Shown here: positions 58,883 through 64,000 of the stretch, in pieces
How positions within the stretch are numbered: position 1 is the stretch's first letter
How the letters are laid out: every line of letters begins with the position of its first letter
From: an uncultured Collinsella sp.
Lineage (GTDB): Bacteria; Actinomycetota; Coriobacteriia; Coriobacteriales; Coriobacteriaceae
NCBI GenBank assembly: GCA_902479135.1
Contig: CABSNU010000002.1
Location: 62,001 to 126,000 of the forward strand
DNA: 64,000 nucleotides
Direction: 5' to 3'
Position numbers and translations under genes: made by a program
Notes under the pieces: generated by a model
Database searches by the model: none
What the model was told of the DNA's origin: nothing
The model's input: only the letters and a program-made list of their open reading frames with translations

Positions 58883-59080
58883 TCGCTCCCCCTTGGTCGC
58901 ATGAACGTTGTCGGCGCTCATAATGGAGCCGAGGGGCAACTGGTGTAGACCAGACACGGCGTTGTTAAACGCTGCGTTGTCGAATGGAAACGGTGCCGCA
59001 ATCTTGGAAACGGCGCGGCAACGGGCGCGAAACGAACGGGAAATACGCGAGCAAGGAAGCCGTGAGCGCGCCCGCCCCGC

Positions 59081-60100
59081 CTAGCGCCGGAACAGCTCGC
59101 GGGCTCGGTCGCGGAGGTCGGTAGCTCGGATGACGCCCTCGTAACGATTGATGCGCAGACGCGGGAAGGCGTTAAAGAAGCGTAGGTCGCGGCGGCTGAG
59201 TGACACGCTCGGCACCGGGCGGCTCATGCGCTTGCCGGCAAGGCGACGACCGAGCGACGGACGCGGCATGCTCGGCGCGGCATCGGCCACGCGACGGGCA
59301 GCGAGCGCCAGGCCGCGAGCACCATCCGAGATAAACGTCGGCATCGAAGCCTTCTCGCGCAGGGCATCGAGCGCCGCGTCGCCCAGCTCGGCCAGCCAAG
59401 CGTTAACGGCGCGACCGCGGATATGCGTCTGCGCCACCGAGTCGATCGCCGAATCGGGAATACGTTCGAGCATAGAGTCGGAGGCATCGGCAAGCGACTC
59501 ATTGATGCGGTCGGCAAGGTCGGCACGCACACGCTCCAGCTGATCGGACAGACGCCGCCAGCTCGCCAACGAGCACGCCGCGTCGACCATCATCGCGACC
59601 GCAACGATAAAGGCGGCCAAGCGCACGATTAGCACCGGCAGATGGCCAAGCAGCCCCAGCAATGCCGGCTCCACTAAACGGCAAATACACAACGCACCCA
59701 AGCCAAACGCGCAGGCCCAGTACAGGCAGATGCGTCCGTGCAGGTTAAACGGCAGATGCGAGTAATCCCAAAACCGGGCACCCGTCGTTTTTTCCAACAG
59801 CACGCCCACGCTATATTCGATCAGGCTGCATACGAGCGCGGCAGCGACAAACTGGCTCGAGGCGTCTGGGATTCCACGCAGCAGCAACCAGCACGCGATG
59901 CCGCCCGCACCGTAGATGGGACAACACGGCCCTAGCAAAAAGCCGCTGTTGGCAAAGCGTCCGTGGTTGAGCATGGCGCAGACTGTCGACTCCCATACCC
60001 AGCCGCAAAAACCGTAGAAGGCAAACGAGAGTACCAGCGCCGAGAGCGGACAGGCGGCAAGCGTCGCGCCGTCAAATGTCATGTCGATCGCGGTTCCCAC
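59081..60100 (-). CDS. PF06541-type membrane protein
   Basis: Protein of 339 residues. The first half has about five hydrophobic helices and the signature of the putative ABC permease family PF06541: GWVWESTVCAMLNHGRFANSGFLLGPCCPIYG, then FWDYSHLPFNLHGRICLYW. The C-terminal half (about 180-339) is cytoplasmic, charged and Arg-rich. No ATPase is nearby, so the transporter name is not supported by context. It starts three bases after the HD gene, forming a two-gene operon. Confidence 0.8.
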   Translation of the reverse strand: MGTAIDMTFDGATLAACPLSALVLSFAFYGFCGWVWESTVCAMLNHGRFANSGFLLGPCCPIYGAGGIACWLLLRGIPDASSQFVAAALVCSLIEYSVGVLLEKTTGARFWDYSHLPFNLHGRICLYWACAFGLGALCICRLVEPALLGLLGHLPVLIVRLAAFIVAVAMMVDAACSLASWRRLSDQLERVRADLADRINESLADASDSMLERIPDSAIDSVAQTHIRGRAVNAWLAELGDAALDALREKASMPTFISDGARGLALAARRVADAAPSMPRPSLGRRLAGKRMSRPVPSVSLSRRDLRFFNAFPRLRINRYEGVIRATDLRDRARELFRR

Positions 60101-60103
60101 CGT

Positions 60104-60661
60104 CTACCCACTCCTCTTTTCGTTCGATTCTTTGTTCGAGCCGTCACTCGAGCCCTCGTTCAAATCGTTCGCGCCGCCTTTGCGCGGCAGACGGCCGGCA
60201 ATCGTCTCGCGCAGCGCGCACCATTTATCCGCCAGGCACACAATCCATGCCTCGCGACACGTCGGCGGCACCGGTACCAGCGGAAACATATGGCGCGCGA
60301 TGATATTCCGCTCGCGCGACGTCAGCTCAAAATCCTCTTCGGCACGCGCCAGGGCAAAAAACGGATGCCGAAACCCGTGCAGGCGATGGCTTGGGTCGGG
60401 ATCGTGCCAGTCATAGAGAAAGTAATCGTGCAGCAGGGCCCCGCGCAGCAGCGAGGCGCGGTCGATCGAAATGCCAGCACGGCCCAAGCGCTCAGCAAAG
60501 GACAGACTTGCCCGCGCTACCGAGGTCACATGTGTATAGACCGTCACATCGCCATGTTGGATAAACTCATGCGTCAGGCCCAAGCGCCCCGTCTGGGCAA
60601 GCTGACGGGCGACATCGTCGACCTCGCGCGCGATTTTCTCGGCACGAACGGCATCGGACAT
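60104..60661 (-). CDS. HD-domain phosphohydrolase
   Basis: Protein of 185 residues with an HD domain: histidine in VTVYTHVTSVARASL and the HD pair in LLRGALLHDYFLYDWHD, with a later RHMFPL segment. It would hydrolyse a nucleotide or phosphate ester; which one is unknown. The C-terminal 20 residues (NDLNEGSSDGSNKESNEK) are polar and disordered. The start MSDAVRAEK follows GGAGG. It is co-transcribed with the membrane protein at 59081. Confidence 0.87.
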   Translation of the reverse strand: MSDAVRAEKIAREVDDVARQLAQTGRLGLTHEFIQHGDVTVYTHVTSVARASLSFAERLGRAGISIDRASLLRGALLHDYFLYDWHDPDPSHRLHGFRHPFFALARAEEDFELTSRERNIIARHMFPLVPVPPTCREAWIVCLADKWCALRETIAGRLPRKGGANDLNEGSSDGSNKESNEKRSG

Positions 60662-60889
60662 GCTGCCTCCTTCCAGCGTCCCACGGCGACAAGCCGCGGC
60701 CTGCACGCAATGAATATAATCATCATCGAATCTACCAGTATGGCATCGGACAAAACGTTTTGCCCCACCAGTTGGCGAATTACCGCGCCGCCGTCACATA
60801 TCAAACGCCAAAATGTGCGAGACTGTCTTGTGCAATTGTGCCGGCCGAGGGAGTGCCGGCGCACGATTCGCATGGAGTAACCCACAACG

Positions 60890-62671
60890 ATGCTGCTTAC
60901 GCAAACGACAACGCCCGAGGACGTCAAGGCTCTCGATCGCGCCGAGCTTCCGCTGCTCTGCGGCGAGATCCGCCACGCCATCCTCGAAAGCTCCGCCGCC
61001 GTCGGCGGGCACGTTGCCCCCAACCTGGGCGTCGTTGAGCTTACGGTCGCGCTCCATCGCGTGTTTAACTCCCCCACCGACAAAATTGTCTTTGACGTGT
61101 CACACCAGACCTATGCCCACAAGGCGCTGACTGGGCGCGCGTACACTTATATCGACCCGGCACGCTACGGCGAGGCCTCTGGCTTTGCCAATCCCGACGA
61201 GTCCGAACACGACCTGTTCGCCATGGGCCACACCTCCACATCGGTGAGCCTGGGCTGCGGCTTGGCGCACGCTCGTGACCTGGCGGGCGATGCGTACAAC
61301 GTCATCACCATCATTGGCGACGGCTCGCTTTCGGGCGGCCTGGCGTTTGAGGGCTTTAACAATGCCGCCGATCTCGATAGCAACCTGATCATCGTCGTCA
61401 ATGACAACGACCAGTCCATCGCCGAAAACCACGGTGGCCTGTATCGCAATCTGGCCGAGCTGCGAGCCAGCAACGGCACCTGTGAGCGCAACGTTTTCCG
61501 CGCGATGGGGCTCGACTACCGCTATCTGGACGCCGGTAACGACGTGTTGGCCCTCGTCGACGCGTTGCAGGAACTGCGCAATATCGATCATCCCATCGTG
61601 CTGCACATCTCCACCGCCAAGGGCAAGGGCTTTGAGCCGGCCCAGAGCGACCCCGAGCGCTGGCACCACGTGGGTCCGTTTGACATGGCGACTGGGCGCA
61701 AGCTCTGCCCGGGCCATCCGAGCGAGCCTGCGCCGCGCACCTATGCCGACATTACGGGCGAGGCGCTCAGCGCCGCCATCGAGCACGATCCGCAGGTCGT
61801 GGGCATCACGGCCGCCACGCCCTACATCATGGGCTTTACACCCGAGCTTCGCGCCGCGGCAGGCAAGCAGTTTGTTGACGTGGGCATTGCCGAGGAGCAC
61901 GCCGTGACCTTTGCCACCGCGCTTGCGCGCTCGGGCGCCAAGCCAGTCTTTGGTGTGTACGGCACGTTTTTGCAGCGCGCCTACGACGAACTGTGGCACG
62001 ACCTGTGCCTCAACGACGCCCCCGCAACCATCCTGGTATTTGGCGCGTCGATCTTTGGCACCACATCCGAGACGCACCTCTCGTTCTTTGATATTTCCAT
62101 GCTGGGCGGTCTTCCCAACATGCACTACTTGGCGCCGGCCTGCATGGAGGAATATCTGTCCATGCTGAGCTGGTCGCTCGATCACCGCGAGCATCCCGTG
62201 GCGATTCGCGTGCCGGGCATTGGCTTGGTAAGCCGCCCTGACTTGGCGCCTGCCGAGGACGCCGATTACGGCGCCGTTCGTTACAACGTGGTGCGTCAGG
62301 GTCGCGACGTGGTCGTGCTCGCGCTTGGCGATTTCTTTGAGCTGGGCGAGCGTGTGGCAAACCGCTTGGCAGCCGAATACGGCATCGAGGCCACGCTCGT
62401 CAACCCTCGCTTTGCAACCGAGCTTGACCGCGAGTTCCTCGACAGCCTTGCCGCCGAGCATCGCGTTGTCGTCACCCTCGAGGACGGCATCTTGGACGGC
62501 GGCTGGGGCGAACGCGTCGCGTGCTATCTGGCATGCATGCCGTTGCGCACGCGCACCTTCGGCATCGCCAAGGGCTTCCCCGACCGCTACGACCCCAACG
62601 AACTGCTCGCGCAGAACGGCATGACGGTCGAGAACATGGCTGCAGAGGCCGTAAGGCTACTAAACGAGTAG
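60890..62671 (+). CDS. dxs: 1-deoxy-D-xylulose-5-phosphate synthase
   Basis: Thiamine-diphosphate enzyme of 593 residues that starts the non-mevalonate isoprenoid pathway from pyruvate and glyceraldehyde phosphate. The TPP site is IIGDGSLSGGLAFEGFNNA; further blocks are FDVSHQTYAHKALTGR, GHTSTSVSLGCG, VVNDNDQSIAENHGG and GIAEEHAVTFATALA. It is about 25-30 residues shorter than usual and has several changes (GHTSTS for GHSSTS), so it belongs to a shorter Dxs-like branch. ispE is the only other pathway gene in the window. A single-gene unit with its own terminator. Confidence 0.9.
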   Translation: MLLTQTTTPEDVKALDRAELPLLCGEIRHAILESSAAVGGHVAPNLGVVELTVALHRVFNSPTDKIVFDVSHQTYAHKALTGRAYTYIDPARYGEASGFANPDESEHDLFAMGHTSTSVSLGCGLAHARDLAGDAYNVITIIGDGSLSGGLAFEGFNNAADLDSNLIIVVNDNDQSIAENHGGLYRNLAELRASNGTCERNVFRAMGLDYRYLDAGNDVLALVDALQELRNIDHPIVLHISTAKGKGFEPAQSDPERWHHVGPFDMATGRKLCPGHPSEPAPRTYADITGEALSAAIEHDPQVVGITAATPYIMGFTPELRAAAGKQFVDVGIAEEHAVTFATALARSGAKPVFGVYGTFLQRAYDELWHDLCLNDAPATILVFGASIFGTTSETHLSFFDISMLGGLPNMHYLAPACMEEYLSMLSWSLDHREHPVAIRVPGIGLVSRPDLAPAEDADYGAVRYNVVRQGRDVVVLALGDFFELGERVANRLAAEYGIEATLVNPRFATELDREFLDSLAAEHRVVVTLEDGILDGGWGERVACYLACMPLRTRTFGIAKGFPDRYDPNELLAQNGMTVENMAAEAVRLLNE

Positions 62672-62672
62672 A

Positions 62673-62716
62673 AAAACCTCCGCAACGGCAAACGCCCTTG
62701 CGGAGGTTTTTATTTT
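62673..62716 (+). terminator. Terminator of dxs
   Basis: A perfect 13-bp stem AAAACCTCCGCAA/TTGCGGAGGTTTT with a 12-base loop followed by TATTTTCG. Confidence 0.93.
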
Positions 62717-62729
62717 CGCGACGCAACTA

Positions 62730-62945
62730 TCTTGATCTGTAACACCTAGAGACCAAATTAACGTCCAGATGTTACAGATCGAGACGAACCGTTTAAGCCC
62801 CTGATGTTTATCTCAATCTGTAACAATTAGGGGCCAAATCCTCGTCCAACTGTTACAGATCGAGACATTCGAATTCCCCTGAAGAGAAAATCTCGATCTG
62901 TAACAGTTAGAACCCATTTCCTCGTCTACCTGTTACAGATTGAGA
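62730..62945. repeat. Three tandem stem-loops with 15-bp arms
   Basis: Arms of the form TCTCGATCTGTAACA and TGTTACAGATCGAGA enclose loops of exactly 25 bases at 62730-62784, 62811-62865 and 62891-62945 (period 80-81). The loops are also related (TAG, then CCAAAT or similar, then CGTC). Arm differences are single transitions that leave G-U pairs on one strand. No open frame spans them. Confidence 0.92.
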
Positions 62946-62983
62946 CAAAACAGCGAGGCAGGCCGTCACATCTGCAAGAACCA

Positions 62984-63014
62984 CCACAAAGGTGCCTGTC
63001 CCTTTTTGGTAGGT
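62984..63014 (-). repeat. REP-like element upstream of lipoprotein gene
   Basis: AACCACCACAAAGGTGCCTG, then TCCCTTTTTGGTAGGT. The left arm matches the lgt element (37112) and the right side matches the rph type. Not next to a stop codon. Confidence 0.65.
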
Positions 63015-63056
63015 AGAATAACCCATAAGGTTAGTATGTTTCTAAGTTATTTCATG

Positions 63057-63086
63057 TTGACCCTTTTGAGCGGGATAGGGTATAAC
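63057..63086 (+). promoter_or_regulatory. Promoter of lipoprotein gene
   Basis: TTGACC (63057-63062) and TATAAC (63081-63086) with an 18-base spacer, 44 bases before the start codon. Confidence 0.75.
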
Positions 63087-63129
63087 TCTACTCAACCGCT
63101 AGGGATTTTATTGAGAAAGGTGTTCTACC

Positions 63130-64000
63130 ATGAGCAAGAACCTCTCCCAGCAGGTCGTTCTCGACCGCCGCGGCTTTGTCGCCGCCACCTTCGCAACCGT
63201 CGCCGGCCTTGGTCTTGCCGGCTGCTCTGACACCAGCGCCGAGGCTGACAAGGGTTCCGCCGCTGGCTCCTCCAAGAGCTCCGAAGATACCGAGGCTTCC
63301 ACCACGCTCGACGCCAAGGCATTCGACAAGCTCGTCGACAACGGCCCCAAGGCCGATGACGATGCCATCGCCGCCAGCACCTGGGCCACGGCCGTCAAGG
63401 ACGCCGGCGTCTTTAAGATCGGTGGCGTTCAGACCTCCACGCTCTTCTCCCTCCTCAACGAGAAAGACGGTCAGACCCGTGGCTTCGATGCCGGCATCGC
63501 GCAGCTTCTGTCCAACTACATCCTAGGCGAGAACAAGGTCGAGATCACCCAGGTGACCTCGGACACGCGCGAGTCCGTCCTGCAGAACGGCCAGGTCGAC
63601 GCTGTCTTTGCCACCTACACCATCACTGACGAGCGCAAGAAGCTCGTCTCCTTCGCCGGCCCCTACTACTACACCCAGCAGGCTATCCTGGTGCTCGCCG
63701 ATAACGACGACATCAAGGGCGTCGACGACCTAGCCGATAAGAACGTCGCCGTCCAGTCCGGCTCCAACGGCCCCGCCATCCTGGAGGAGTTCGCCCCCAA
63801 GGCCAGCCAGCAGGAGTTCAAGACCGACGAGGAGGCACGTCAGGCACTCCAGCAGGGCCGCGTCGATGCCTACGTCATCGACAACAACATGCAGCAGAGC
63901 GCCCTGGTCCGCGAGCCCGGCAAGTACAAGATTGCCGGCAAGCCCTTCGGCAGCAAGGAGCCCTACGGCATCGGCCTGCCGCTCGATTCCGACGGTGTCG
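63130..64000 (+). CDS. Solute-binding lipoprotein, amino-acid type (partial)
   Basis: At least 290 residues, cut by the window end. The signal has a twin arginine (LDRRGFVAATFATV, residues 11-24) and a lipobox LAGC with Cys32, so it is predicted to be a Tat-exported lipoprotein. A Ser/Ala/Glu linker (33-60) precedes the family 3 binding domain (FKIGGVQTSTLFSL, RGFDAGIAQLLSNYI, VDAVFATYTITDERKKLVSFAGPYY, VAVQSGSN). These match glutamate/glutamine/cystine ABC systems; the ligand is not fixed. GAGAAAGG precedes the start. Permease and ATPase genes probably follow beyond 64000. Confidence 0.9.
   Translation, partial: MSKNLSQQVVLDRRGFVAATFATVAGLGLAGCSDTSAEADKGSAAGSSKSSEDTEASTTLDAKAFDKLVDNGPKADDDAIAASTWATAVKDAGVFKIGGVQTSTLFSLLNEKDGQTRGFDAGIAQLLSNYILGENKVEITQVTSDTRESVLQNGQVDAVFATYTITDERKKLVSFAGPYYYTQQAILVLADNDDIKGVDDLADKNVAVQSGSNGPAILEEFAPKASQQEFKTDEEARQALQQGRVDAYVIDNNMQQSALVREPGKYKIAGKPFGSKEPYGIGLPLDSDGV

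Noticed and set aside
59081..60100. True ABC transporter permease
   Set aside because: The family name suggests it, but there is no ATPase or binding protein gene nearby and the partner is an HD hydrolase; left as a membrane protein of unknown role.
62730..62945. CRISPR array
   Set aside because: Only three units, each internally palindromic with related loops, spacers not of constant unique type, and no cas genes nearby.

Overview
The window reads as chromosomal DNA of a GC-rich, low-redox gut actinobacterium of the class Coriobacteriia, most likely Collinsella or a close relative. The reasons are a high-GC core genome with Firmicutes-like gene neighbourhoods (veg-ispE, murI-rph-rdgB, an Asp23/AmaP operon), a class I isoprenoid pathway (ispE, dxs), a surface protein with a LAQTG-type sorting signal, a fused double ECF ATPase, and a very large fused 2-hydroxyacyl-CoA dehydratase activase. 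The genus is an inference from gene content, not from a marker search.

Layout: 1-3.2 kb, lysS (with a fused C-terminal tRNA-binding domain), greA, tatA and tRNA-Pro(CGG). 3.2-5.7 kb, veg-ispE and rdgB-dtd. 5.8-12.1 kb, rph, murI, a HAD phosphatase, murE and asnB. 12.3-13.1 kb, tRNA-Val(TAC) followed by an exact 185-bp triplication of its 3' end and terminator, then an AT-rich stretch bounded by inverted repeats. 13.2-18.1 kb, the arginine cluster argCJBD with an ArgR-like site upstream. 18.3-19.2 kb, two PNPOx-fold paralogues. 19.2-22.7 kb, an ECF vitamin transporter under an FMN riboswitch (riboflavin uptake). 23.0-25.6 kb, groES-groEL enclosed by two very long palindromes. 26.2-29.4 kb, divergent amidohydrolase and M20 peptidase. 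29.6-34.7 kb, a zinc-ribbon membrane protein, a YitT protein, the Asp23/DUF2273/AmaP envelope-stress operon and a YebC protein. 34.9-40.0 kb, a DUF6020-like membrane protein, lgt, nfu, dCMP deaminase and coaX. 40.2-47.0 kb, an OPT transporter, a 1151-residue CAP/coiled-coil surface protein and a DUF389 membrane protein with an EF-hand loop. 47.1-48.2 kb, a small envelope protein and a decayed arylsulfotransferase. 48.3-53.9 kb, the giant CoA-dehydratase activase and its TetR regulator. 54.0-57.0 kb, a HAD phosphatase and a TetR-regulated MFS pump. 57.0-58.9 kb, amt-glnB. 59.0-60.7 kb, a PF06541-type membrane protein and an HD hydrolase. 60.9-62.7 kb, dxs. 62.7-63.0 kb, three tandem stem-loops. 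From 63.1 kb, a Tat-type solute-binding lipoprotein cut by the window edge.

Most genes are housekeeping. The unusual content is between the genes. At least seven minus-strand genes end in TAA followed at once by a short palindromic element with variable arms and a GGGAC-R-G core, resembling REP sequences. There are also exact tandem repeats of a tRNA tail, giant nested palindromes around groESL, a promoter/start-codon hairpin in front of a HAD gene, and a three-unit hairpin array. These repeats are the best candidates for an undescribed system in this window.
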